DNA of 20,336 bases from DTKY01 sp037440765 (GTDB lineage: Bacteria > Acidobacteriota > Terriglobia > Bryobacterales > Bryobacteraceae), in NCBI GenBank assembly GCA_037440765.1, contig JBBITL010000077.1, forward strand, positions 1 through 20,336. The letters are read 5' to 3'. Position 1 is the first letter of the stretch; each line of letters opens with the position of its first letter. Below are positions 1 through 6,912 of this stretch, piece by piece. The notes under the pieces were generated by a model. The model saw only the letters and a list, made by a program, of their open reading frames with translations. It searched no databases and was not told the DNA's origin. The position numbers and the translations under genes were made by a program.

Positions 1-506
1 GGAACTGGCAGTTCCATCCCGCCCATCCGCACCGGAACAAGCTCCTGGAACACGCCGAACACCGGATCCAGCAGCCGAAAACCCTCCGTGCACACGACCA
101 GCGCCTGGTTCCCCCCGCCGAAGGCCACCGCCAGCGGTGTTGGCGGCGTCGCCAGGGTTCGGCGCGTACCGTTGCCCAGGTCCAGGATGGTGACTCCGGG
201 CTGCAACGTCGCAGGCGCCCCCCAATTGGCGTAGTGCGCAATGACGAGGTAGCGTCCGTCCGGCGACAGGGCGATAGATGCGGGCTGGGCCGGCACGTTG
301 TACGGCTTGCGCACCGAGAGGTCCGAGGTCGAGACCACCTCTATCCGGTTCGCCGTGAAGTTGGCCGCGTAGATCACGCCACGCCGCGCGTCGAGGGCGA
401 TATCGGAAATGTGGCCGGTCAACTCGACCACCGTGCCGAACGTTGCGGCCCACGCCGGACTGGCCAGGCCAACGGCCAGCACGAGCCGCATAAGCTTTGC
501 TTTCAC
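1..506 (-). CDS. Exported beta-propeller (YVTN/WD-like) repeat protein, 3' part outside window
   Basis: The minus-strand frame runs open from a GTG at 506 to the window edge (about 168 residues), so the C-terminus is missing. A short hydrophobic N-terminus ending in an Ala-Trp-Ala-Ala cleavage-like motif suggests Sec export. The mature part shows the alternation typical of YVTN-type propellers, including the blade motif IALSPDGRYLVIAHY and repeated ILDL/VVSTS strands. Such proteins are usually periplasmic or surface scaffolds; nothing shows a specific partner or activity. The GTG start is chosen because GAGGTG lies 8 nt upstream; an in-frame GTG at 509 and an ATG at 491 are alternatives. A plausible sigma-70 promoter lies at 563-590. 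The gene is divergent from the membrane-fusion protein at 744. Confidence 0.75.
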   Translation of the reverse strand, partial: MKAKLMRLVLAVGLASPAWAATFGTVVELTGHISDIALDARRGVIYAANFTANRIEVVSTSDLSVRKPYNVPAQPASIALSPDGRYLVIAHYANWGAPATLQPGVTILDLGNGTRRTLATPPTPLAVAFGGGNQALVVCTEGFRLLDPVFGVFQELVPVRMGGMELPV

Positions 507-514
507 CACTGGTG

Positions 515-520
515 CACCTC
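515..520 (-). promoter_or_regulatory. Ribosome binding site supporting the GTG start at 506
   Basis: GAGGTG on the minus strand ends 8 nt before the GTG at 506. It favours this start over the internal ATG at 491, and it preserves the full hydrophobic leader. Confidence 0.5.
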
Positions 521-562
521 TACTTTCGCAAGACAAGCCGGGAGCCTTTCGCTGCACAGTCA

Positions 563-590
563 AATCTAACATTCCATTGGGGATCGTCAA
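563..590 (-). promoter_or_regulatory. Candidate sigma-70 promoter for the beta-propeller gene
   Basis: On the minus strand TTGACG (590-585) and TAGATT (568-563) are separated by 16 bp, giving 5/6 and 4/6 matches to the -35 and -10 consensus. This would start transcription near 556 and leave a leader of about 50 nt. The rest of the 507-743 divergent intergenic stretch shows no other clear element; no convincing promoter for the plus-strand gene at 744 was found. Confidence 0.4.
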
Positions 591-743
591 TATTCTCAAT
601 GGGTAGCAAGGGACTGATACCGAAGGTTAGCGCCCTGAAAATAGTGTGCTGAAGGCGCCCGCCCGGCGCAACGCGCGTAACCTGAGACCACGCCTGAGCG
701 CCTCATCTTCTGAGTCGCCCTGTAGTACTCTGACAGGTAGGTT

Positions 744-2102
744 ATGCCCACAGCCAGCGATCCAAGCCCGGAGAGAAACGGCGCGAACCTGGAGGTCGCC
801 CACAAGCCACCGACGTCACGGCCCCAAGGCAGAAGACAAGCGGGCTGGTTTCTGTTGGCGGCCGTTCTGGTGGCCGGGTTGGCCGCATATCTGTTCGCCA
901 ACCGCCCGGCGCGGACACAGGAATCCGCCGCGATCCGGACAGTGCCGACGGCGACCATCCGGACGGGCTCCGTCGAGCGGGTGCTGCGAATCACCGGACA
1001 GACCTCGGCCCGGCACTTCGCCTCCATCACCGTGACGAGATTCCTCGGCCAGCCCGGAGCGAGCAGGGGAGGCAATCTCGTTCTCACGAAACTGGCGGAG
1101 GGCGGGAGTATGGTGAAGACCGGGGACGTGGTGGCGGAACTCGATGCGGAGACCATGATGACGGCCATCGAGGCCAGCAGGACGTCCAACGAACTGCTGG
1201 AACTCGAACTCAGCCGCCTCAAGGCCCAGCAGGCTCTGGATTGGGAGACCATCCAGCAAACCGTGAGATCGGCCAAGGCCAACTACGACCGGGCGGCGCT
1301 CGACTACAAGAAGGCTGACGTTCAGACGGCCGTGGAACGCGAATTGCTGAAGCTTGCGCTGGAGCAGAACGAGGCCGTCTACAAGCAGCAGTTGTTCGCC
1401 CTGGATTTCAAGAAGATATCGATGGCGGCCAGCATGCGCTCCAGCGAGCTTCAGTTTGAACGCGTGAGGGTGGTATTGGATCGCCTCCTGAACGACATGA
1501 GGGCGCTCACGTTCCGCGCCCCCATGGACGGCATGGTCGTTCTGCAAAGCGTGGAGCGAACAGGCGGCACTCAGGCGCAGTATGCCGTGGGAGACGCAGT
1601 CAGCCCGGGCCGCTCCTTCATGCGGATTGTGGACCTGTCCGACATGCAACTGGACGGCATGGCCAACCAGACCGCCTCGAGCGCAATCCGGGTCGGCCAG
1701 CCGGCCACGGTCACGCTCGATGCGTTTCCCGATCTGACCTTCAAGGGACGGGTTTACAGCGTCGGTGCGATGGCGCGGGCGTCGCGTTTTGAAAGCTACT
1801 ACTTCCGGAGCGTTCCGGTGGTCATCCAGATTGAAGGCAGCCATCCGCGCCTTCTGCCCGACATGTCCGGCGCGGCCGACGTTCTGCTTGAGAGCAGCCA
1901 GGACAAGCCTCTGGTCCCGCTGGAAGCGGTCCGCTCGGAAGACGGCAGGGCCTTCGTGTACCTGCGCGGGCCCAAGGGCTTCGAGAAGCGGTACGTCGAA
2001 ATCGGAGTTCGAGGCACGATCGAGGGTGCAGTGCTGTCCGGTCTGCGGGCCGGCGACGTTGTCGCCCTGGCCGAGCCGCCTCCCGCCATCGCTGGCAGTT
2101 AG
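744..2102 (+). CDS. HlyD/RND-type membrane-fusion (periplasmic adaptor) protein
   Basis: The 452-residue protein has a cytoplasmic N-terminus and one membrane segment at about residues 33-52 (FLLAAVLVAGLAAYLF). A barrel-sandwich (lipoyl-like) half follows around 100-135 (EGGSMVKTGDVVAELDAE). Next comes a long alpha-helical hairpin at about 140-245, and the returning lipoyl half near 255-300 (RALTFRAPMDGMVV). A beta-barrel and membrane-proximal region run from about 310 to 440. This order is that of periplasmic adaptors linking an inner-membrane RND or ABC transporter to an outer-membrane channel. No transporter or TolC-like gene lies beside it, since both neighbours are on the other strand, so its partner is unknown. 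The ATG follows only a weak AGGTAGG-like site. Its TAG stop overlaps the stop of the convergent gene within TTAG at 2099-2102. Confidence 0.85.
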   Translation: MPTASDPSPERNGANLEVAHKPPTSRPQGRRQAGWFLLAAVLVAGLAAYLFANRPARTQESAAIRTVPTATIRTGSVERVLRITGQTSARHFASITVTRFLGQPGASRGGNLVLTKLAEGGSMVKTGDVVAELDAETMMTAIEASRTSNELLELELSRLKAQQALDWETIQQTVRSAKANYDRAALDYKKADVQTAVERELLKLALEQNEAVYKQQLFALDFKKISMAASMRSSELQFERVRVVLDRLLNDMRALTFRAPMDGMVVLQSVERTGGTQAQYAVGDAVSPGRSFMRIVDLSDMQLDGMANQTASSAIRVGQPATVTLDAFPDLTFKGRVYSVGAMARASRFESYYFRSVPVVIQIEGSHPRLLPDMSGAADVLLESSQDKPLVPLEAVRSEDGRAFVYLRGPKGFEKRYVEIGVRGTIEGAVLSGLRAGDVVALAEPPPAIAGS

Positions 2103-4099
2103 TCCGCCGCCACCTCAGCCCGAATGTGGCGCCGGCCGGCCGGAAGCCGCAATAGCACGCCATCGGCCCGATCCAAGGCCTCGATCCGCACAGGCGAACC
2201 GTCCACCCACAGGGCCGCCGGACGCGCATTGAAAAGCGCCAGGACGCGCGCCTGACCCCGGTAGGTGAAGTCCAGCCCCCGGGGCAGGCTTGAAGCGGAT
2301 AGCAGATCGGCCGTCAGACCCGTCAATCGCAGTGCGGGCGCCTCCGATCCCGGTTCAATGATGTGACGGCCGGCCGGCAGCCACGCCGTTTCGCCGTCCC
2401 AGACAGGCCAAGGCTTTCCGTTGACCCGCGCCGGCCCCCGCCAGCGGATACCAACGCCGCGCGGAGACTCGACCGTGTGCCGGTCGCCGTCCCGCTCCCA
2501 CCGCTCGACGGCGGCGGCGGCCGACGACAGCCAGGGCACGTCGGCCGCTTCGATGGACTTTTCGAAGTAGAGCGCCACCTGCGGGAACGCGCGCGCGGCC
2601 TGGTTCACCAGTTGGTACAGTTCACCGCCCACCTGCTGCTTGGTGGGGTAGACGTCCTGATACCGCTCCACGATGTTGAGGTCCACCGCCAGACGCTCAC
2701 GGTGGGGAGTGAGCGGCGCGTAGCGTGCCGCGATTTCCCGATAACGCTCCGGGCCCAGGTGCCAGACCGTCGCGGGATCCTCCACCAGGAACGTGAAGCT
2801 GTGACGGCCCAGCAACTGCAATGCGGAAGCGGCATCCGCGCCGATGGCGTCGCGCATTCGCGGGTCGAAGCGGTCATCCACGTGGGTCAGTACCAGATCC
2901 AGGCCGTGCCTCTCCCGCTGCACCGAGGCCAGTAAATCCAGCCATTCCTCATGCATTCGGCGGGCAAGGCCGGCGCGGTAGTCCAGGAACCGGCGCAGTC
3001 CTTGCGGGTTGCGCGCGCGGAAGTTCGCCGACGCCGGATCGAAGAGGTGAATCGGATCGAACCCCTCGAGAGCAAGAAACTCGCGCCGGACATCGCCGTT
3101 CATGGGGGTGAAGCGGGCCGGGTTCTCGTGACCCTGCAAGGACTCGAAGTAGAGCTCCGACAGATTCACCCCGTCCCAGTCGAAGCGTGTCACCAGAGCC
3201 TTCACGCCAGCCGAGACCGCGGCGAAGCAGTCCCGGTTGCGGAGGTTCATCAGCATGCGCCAGTCCAGGTGCGCATCCTGGCCCAAAGCTGTCTTCTCGC
3301 GCCATTCTGGGCGGTCCCGCCAGAACTTCTCGCTGACGTGGGGGAGGCCCAGCCACGCGTAGACCAGGATGCCCTGGCGGTGGCAGCTTTGGATCAGCCG
3401 CCGCAGGTACTGGTCGCGCTCCTCGTCCGGCTCGTAGTAATGCCATGCTGCGACGTGCAGCCCACGGATGCCGGCGCGCTGCCAGCGGGCCGCCAGGTAG
3501 TCGGTGTCAGCTCGGGCACGGTATGAGGAGTCGAAGAACGCCCACAGAAGGTTCGAGCGGAACGGCGGATCCAGACCCAGCGTGCCCAGCGCTTGCAGCA
3601 GGAAGGGGAATCGCTCGAAGCCACGCTCCCCCGGTGGGAGGGCGACCCAGAAGACCGCCCCGGCGCCGCTTCGGAATCCCGCCGCCAGGGGCGCCCCGGT
3701 CCAGCGCTCGCGGGTGAACACGGTGGCTTCAGGGGGGACCCGGTAGACGGCAGTTTCCGTGGCCTGTTCCCATACGATGTCCACCCGCGGCCGGAGCGAG
3801 TCCTCGACGCCGGCAACGCGCACCTTGCCGGCGGTTGGCTGAAAGCCTAAGGACCGGCCCGTTTCGCTGTCGCCCTCCAGAATCAGGAATGCGCCGTTGC
3901 GAACGCGGTCGGCCAGGGCGCCGGCCGGCGCCGTCTCCCCTGGCCTGACGATGTATATCGGAGGGCTGCCGCCGGCCCCGACCGTAAGCCCTACTGAACC
4001 CAGGAGGGCGTGCCAGGAAGTGGGGAAGGCAGAAGGCAATGGGCAGAAGGCAAAAGGCAAAAGGTAAAGGGCAAAAGGCAGAAGCGTCAGGTGGAGCAT
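2099..4099 (-). CDS. Secreted TIM-barrel, glycoside-hydrolase-like protein; N-terminus encoded by heptamer repeat
   Basis: From the ATG at 4099 the product is 666 residues. Residues 2-26 are a hydrophobic stretch encoded by the heptamer array at 4025-4085 and could act as a signal peptide, though it lacks a basic n-region. An unrecognised alpha/beta module covers about 45-170. A TIM-barrel-like region starts near 180, with blocks such as IRGLHVAAWHYYEPD, GILVYAWLGLPHVSE and WDGVNLSELYFE (about 307-320), whose acidic residues are candidate catalytic ones. A beta-rich C-terminus follows after about 545. The layout recalls the carbohydrate-processing proteins of exopolysaccharide loci (PgaB or PelA hydrolase domains, GHL families), but I cannot assign a family. 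It lies downstream of the TPR/barrel gene on the same strand. An in-frame ATG at 4150 lies inside the four-helix-bundle gene and is less likely. Its stop overlaps that of the convergent adaptor gene. Confidence 0.75.
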   Translation of the reverse strand: MLHLTLLPFALYLLPFAFCPLPSAFPTSWHALLGSVGLTVGAGGSPPIYIVRPGETAPAGALADRVRNGAFLILEGDSETGRSLGFQPTAGKVRVAGVEDSLRPRVDIVWEQATETAVYRVPPEATVFTRERWTGAPLAAGFRSGAGAVFWVALPPGERGFERFPFLLQALGTLGLDPPFRSNLLWAFFDSSYRARADTDYLAARWQRAGIRGLHVAAWHYYEPDEERDQYLRRLIQSCHRQGILVYAWLGLPHVSEKFWRDRPEWREKTALGQDAHLDWRMLMNLRNRDCFAAVSAGVKALVTRFDWDGVNLSELYFESLQGHENPARFTPMNGDVRREFLALEGFDPIHLFDPASANFRARNPQGLRRFLDYRAGLARRMHEEWLDLLASVQRERHGLDLVLTHVDDRFDPRMRDAIGADAASALQLLGRHSFTFLVEDPATVWHLGPERYREIAARYAPLTPHRERLAVDLNIVERYQDVYPTKQQVGGELYQLVNQAARAFPQVALYFEKSIEAADVPWLSSAAAAVERWERDGDRHTVESPRGVGIRWRGPARVNGKPWPVWDGETAWLPAGRHIIEPGSEAPALRLTGLTADLLSASSLPRGLDFTYRGQARVLALFNARPAALWVDGSPVRIEALDRADGVLLRLPAGRRHIRAEVAAD
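4025..4085 (+). repeat. Heptamer tandem array, consensus RAAGGCA, eight units plus a partial
   Basis: Reading the plus strand, eight 7-bp units run from 4025 to 4080 (GAAGGCA, GAAGGCA, ATGGGCA, GAAGGCA, AAAGGCA, AAAGGTA, AAGGGCA, AAAGGCA), followed by a partial GAAGC. The units are imperfect, so this is an aged array. On the minus strand it encodes a Leu-Pro-Phe-Ala-rich peptide at the start of the 2099-4099 gene. The segment 4056-4072 is the reverse complement, with one mismatch, of 4473-4489 in the smaller array on the far side of the four-helix-bundle gene. Confidence 0.85.
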
Positions 4100-4467
4100 G
4101 GGCGCTTTCCCTTCGCCGCCGCCACGCACTTCGACAGGATGGCCCGACACTGAGGGGCCTCATCGGCCGCCGTGTCCAGCCGCGCAACGCCGGCCGCTTC
4201 AGCCTGGGCGAACAGCCTCAGCCAGTAGCGCGACTCACGCAGCTGTTTCAACGCGGTTTGAGGCTTGTGGATGAAGCCGTTGCGCGGCTCCGCTCCCTGG
4301 GTTTCCTCATAATGGGCGCCAGCCGCGGTCCCGCTGCCGTGGCGCTGATCTCCGATGTGCAGGAGAGCATGGTTCCCGGGAAGTGACCTCCCCAGGCGGG
4401 CTATCCGGAGGCCATACGCCGGCAATCGCTCGGCAGGTTCTTCCCTGCCCACCCCGTCATGCCCCAT
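4087..4467 (-). CDS. Four-helix-bundle protein, S23/23S rRNA intervening-sequence protein family (divergent)
   Basis: The 126-residue product carries the succession of motifs typical of this family. These are an amphipathic first helix ending in RIARLGRSLP (about 21-30), then IGDQRHGSGTAAGAHYEETQ (about 38-57), FIHKPQTALKQLRESRYWLRL (about 65-85), and a last helix ending in a Lys-rich tail. The family usually has GTSIGANYEEA and a non-Pro residue after FIHK. The Ala-Ala, His and Pro substitutions here suggest drift or early decay, although the frame is intact. Family members are encoded in intervening sequences of 23S rRNA and as stand-alone genes; their function is poorly known. The frame opens directly after the TGA of the TPR gene (4500-4498), and the intervening repeat is in the same frame. 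The Lys/Gly-rich repeat-encoded prefix precedes the ATG, and the purine-rich repeat could serve as ribosome binding site. Its stop overlaps the downstream ATG at 4099. Confidence 0.72.
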   Translation of the reverse strand: MGHDGVGREEPAERLPAYGLRIARLGRSLPGNHALLHIGDQRHGSGTAAGAHYEETQGAEPRNGFIHKPQTALKQLRESRYWLRLFAQAEAAGVARLDTAADEAPQCRAILSKCVAAAKGKRPCST

Positions 4468-4469
4468 CT

Positions 4470-4494
4470 GCCGCCCTTTGCCTTTTGCCTGCTT
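4470..4494 (-). repeat. Short heptamer array (AGGCAAA units), opposite in orientation to the 4025-4085 array
   Basis: On the minus strand two AGGCAAA units and a degenerate GGGCGGC unit lie directly between the TGA of the TPR gene and the ATG of the four-helix-bundle gene. It is the mirror-image partner of the longer array and provides one arm of the inverted repeat. Confidence 0.75.
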
Positions 4495-4497
4495 CCC

Positions 4498-6306
4498 TCA
4501 CCTGATCCCCGCCCACCAGGCGCCTGCCCTGAGGTCCGTGTAGTAGCGGCCCCAGGGGTTTCCCGAAGTGACAGTATAGAAGCCGCGCAGCGCACCAACC
4601 GAGAGCATCGCGCCTTTGGGCATCCAGCTCCAGCGGAACCGCAGGCCGGGCCCGAGCTCCACAGCGTTCGCCCAATACTGCCGGCGCAGGTCGATGCTGA
4701 GGTTGGTGTTCCAATACCACTGGGTCTGGAGACCGCCCAAGGCCTTGGCCGGGGCCAGCGTGTAGCCTGACCTGTTCTGGCTGTAGACGACGAAGTTGTT
4801 CTGGAAACGGCTCACGAAAACACCGTCGTCGTTGGTCTCCATGAAGGACCCTCTGCGGCTGCTGCCGAGCAGGCTGCCAAAGCCGCGGTAGAATGCCACG
4901 CCTCCGCGGTAGTCCGGAGCCACCCGGGGAGTTCCGGTGCGATGGCCGAGGTAATTCGAAGCGGCGCCGGCCTCGGCCCAGAGCATCAGGCCGCGCCAGT
5001 AGTCGGTGGCAAGCCCGGCGCCGAAGATCAGCGAGCTCTCAGAGAGGTATGCGGGACCGGCCTCGCCCGTCAGTCCCTTGGTGTCTCCGATGAGCCTGGC
5101 CGACACGTAGGCGCGAAGGGGCAGTTTGCCCAGCTTGACCTCGGTCTTCAACTGCCCGTAGGCGAACAGGCCGCGCCAGCGGGAGGAGTAGCTGGGAAGG
5201 AACCAAACCGTGGTGCGGAATCGCGCCAGAGACGGCCGAAGGTTCCGGTAGGCTCGGCCGGCTTCGCGGGCGACAGATGTATTGGAGCTCTTTCGGGCCA
5301 GATCGAACCAGTGCAAAGCCTGGCGGTCTTCGCCAAGGACGTTGTGGGTCCAGCCCAGTTGTAGCAGGACGTGAGGATCGAGAGGGTCCGCCTGGTGAGC
5401 GGCCGAGTAGTAGCGGAGGGCGTCGCGCAGGTGTCCGGCCTGGTAGCTCCGGTCACCGAGGGACCTGGCCTCGAACTCCCCGCGCGGCTCCTCGCCCCTG
5501 CCCATAGCGTCCAGCAGGTAGCCGAGTTCCTCCCGCAGCGCCACATTGTCCGGGTCCAGTTCGATGGCCTGCCGGAACTCGTAGACGTAGGGGTAGCGGT
5601 CCGGCAGGAGCTTGCGTGCCGCCTCGGCGGCGCGCGGTTCGGGACCACGCGAAGCGGCCAGCAGCGCCGCGCGCGCCTGCTCCTCGCGGCCCATGGCCAG
5701 CAGGGTTCTGCCGAGTTCCACCAGCACACTGCGCCAGACGGGGCGCAGCCGCCAGGTCTCCAGGTAGTGCTCAGCGGCGAGGGCGAGATCCCCGCGGCGC
5801 TCGGCCAGCACGGCCAGCTCGTGGTGGGCGGTGAAGTCGCCGGGATTGGACTCCAGCGCCCGCAGCCAGCGATCGATTCCTTCGGCCAGAGGCCGGTCGA
5901 TGTTCCGGAAGGCGGTCTCGGCGGTAGCCCTGGATTCCGGGTCTCCCTCCCGGCGGACCCGGTCGAAGAGGCGGCGCGCCGTGGCGGTCAGACCGGTTTC
6001 ATGACAGAGAAACGCGTATTCCAGAGCGGCGTGGAAGTCCTCGGGCGCCAACCGCACGGCCTCGGCGAACTGGTCCCGGGCGGCCTCGGTTTCTCCGATC
6101 TTCAAGTAGGTGTAGGCGAGGTCTTTGCGAGTCGCAGGCTGGCTGGGATCCCGCTCCAGGGCGGCAAGGAACGCGCTGATCGCCTCGTCGTAGGACCTGG
6201 CGGCAAGGGCCTTGTAGGCCCGCTCGAGAGGATCAGGAACGGGATCCGGCGACTGGCCGCAGAGGGCGGCGCACGCGGCCAGCGACAGCATGACGTGGCG
6301 TATCAC
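4498..6306 (-). CDS. TPR protein with C-terminal outer-membrane beta-barrel-like domain (NfrA/PgaA/BcsC-type layout)
   Basis: The 602-residue product starts with a short signal sequence (about 1-18). Tandem TPR helices fill about 27-370, with hallmarks such as YDEAISAFLAALERDPSQP, FRQAIELDPDNVALREELGYL and ALRYYSAAHQADPLDPHVLL. From about 380 onward it switches to alternating, aromatic- and Gly-rich strands (for example SGYTLAPAKALGGLQTQWYW, AVELGPGLRFRW) typical of an outer-membrane barrel. The end, WWAGIR, lacks the usual terminal Phe. TPR-plus-barrel proteins export polysaccharides (PgaA, PelB, BcsC) or act as the N4 receptor NfrA. The downstream TIM-barrel gene fits a polysaccharide role by inference. 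The GTG start at 6306 has GGAGGTG 7 nt upstream. A lipobox-like LAAC at 9-12 was considered but leaves too short a hydrophobic core. Confidence 0.75.
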   Translation of the reverse strand: MIRHVMLSLAACAALCGQSPDPVPDPLERAYKALAARSYDEAISAFLAALERDPSQPATRKDLAYTYLKIGETEAARDQFAEAVRLAPEDFHAALEYAFLCHETGLTATARRLFDRVRREGDPESRATAETAFRNIDRPLAEGIDRWLRALESNPGDFTAHHELAVLAERRGDLALAAEHYLETWRLRPVWRSVLVELGRTLLAMGREEQARAALLAASRGPEPRAAEAARKLLPDRYPYVYEFRQAIELDPDNVALREELGYLLDAMGRGEEPRGEFEARSLGDRSYQAGHLRDALRYYSAAHQADPLDPHVLLQLGWTHNVLGEDRQALHWFDLARKSSNTSVAREAGRAYRNLRPSLARFRTTVWFLPSYSSRWRGLFAYGQLKTEVKLGKLPLRAYVSARLIGDTKGLTGEAGPAYLSESSLIFGAGLATDYWRGLMLWAEAGAASNYLGHRTGTPRVAPDYRGGVAFYRGFGSLLGSSRRGSFMETNDDGVFVSRFQNNFVVYSQNRSGYTLAPAKALGGLQTQWYWNTNLSIDLRRQYWANAVELGPGLRFRWSWMPKGAMLSVGALRGFYTVTSGNPWGRYYTDLRAGAWWAGIR

Positions 6307-6313
6307 CCGATGA

Positions 6314-6320
6314 CACCTCC
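6314..6320 (-). promoter_or_regulatory. Strong ribosome binding site for the GTG start at 6306
   Basis: GGAGGTG on the minus strand ends 7 nt before the GTG, which supports GTG over the in-frame ATG five codons downstream. Confidence 0.6.
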
Positions 6321-6379
6321 GGGGTTAAATAAGGATAGTGCCGGGGGCCGCCAGGATTCGCAGGCGAATGCGGGACTCC

Positions 6380-6408
6380 TTGCCAAACCCGGGAGCTTCG
6401 GGTAGAGT
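6380..6408 (+). promoter_or_regulatory. Candidate sigma-70 promoter for the zinc-ribbon membrane protein gene
   Basis: TTGCCA (6380-6385) and TAGAGT (6403-6408) are separated by exactly 17 bp, matching 5/6 and 4/6 consensus positions. The expected start of transcription near 6415 leaves a 14-nt leader that contains GGAGG (6420-6424) just before the ATG at 6429. Confidence 0.55.
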
Positions 6409-6428
6409 AGACCCTGACTGGAGGACAC

Positions 6429-6878
6429 ATGGCTTTCTGCCCAAGTTGTGGAGCCACGGTAGATGGCAGGTTCTGCGCCAAGTGCGGAGCGTCCCTGGCC
6501 GAAGGCGTTCCGGCTGCTGCTCCGCAGCCCCCGGCGGCTGGCTCCGGCTCGACGCTGGCTCCGAACATCGCCTCTGCGCTAAGCTACATCCCGGTCCTCA
6601 TCCCGGCGATCCTCTTTCTGGTCTGGGCCCCGTACAACCGCGACAGGACCGTCCGGTTCCACGCCTGGCAGTCGCTGTTCCTCCAGCTGGCGTGGATCGT
6701 GACAGGCATTGCGCTAAGCGTCGTGATCCCTATTGTTTCCTGGCAGTTATGGCTCGCCGCCGGACAGCTCCTTAACCTGGCGGTGGTGGTGCTGGCGCTT
6801 TACCTGATGTGGAAGGCATACAAGGGCGAGAGGGTCGTTCTGCCCGTGATAGGCGACCTGGCGCAGAAACAGGCGTAG
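6429..6878 (+). CDS. Zinc-ribbon membrane protein with DUF4870-like domain
   Basis: The 149-residue protein opens with a zinc ribbon of two CxxC pairs (Cys4/Cys7 and Cys16/Cys19; CPSCGATVDGRFCAKCGA). An Ala/Pro/Ser linker to about residue 43 follows, then three hydrophobic segments at about 47-68, 79-103 and 108-129. The features RTVRFHAWQSLFLQ and the ending LPVIGDLAQKQ are characteristic of DUF4870-like small membrane proteins. The zinc ribbon is likely cytoplasmic and structural; no function is established. GGAGG lies 4 nt before the ATG and a good promoter lies just upstream. The next gene begins 34 nt downstream on the same strand and may be cotranscribed. Confidence 0.8.
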   Translation: MAFCPSCGATVDGRFCAKCGASLAEGVPAAAPQPPAAGSGSTLAPNIASALSYIPVLIPAILFLVWAPYNRDRTVRFHAWQSLFLQLAWIVTGIALSVVIPIVSWQLWLAAGQLLNLAVVVLALYLMWKAYKGERVVLPVIGDLAQKQA

Positions 6879-6912
6879 CCCTCCAGGGCGCGGCGGGCGT
6901 CCAAGGTCTTGT

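Larger units (their letters stand above)
4025..4494 (-). mobile_element. Putative four-helix-bundle cassette bounded by inverted heptamer arrays
   Basis: About 470 bp comprise one ORF (4087-4467) and two heptamer arrays in opposite orientation. GCCCTTTGCCTTTTGCC (4473-4489) and GGCAAAAGGTAAAGGGC (4056-4072) form a 17-nt inverted repeat with one mismatch, so a transcript could fold its ends together. The unit sits tightly between two functionally related genes: the upstream stop is 4 bp from one array, and the other array is read into the downstream coding region. The reading as an inserted element is an inference. No transposase, integrase or target-site duplication was seen. Confidence 0.35.

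Noticed and set aside
816..1844. Long minus-strand frame opposite the membrane-fusion protein
   Set aside because: It is His/Gly/Arg-rich, lacks any domain, and sits antisense to a well-supported adaptor gene.
4025..4085. Heptamer array as a CRISPR
   Set aside because: The period is 7 bp with no spacers, unit sequence drifts, and no cas genes are nearby.
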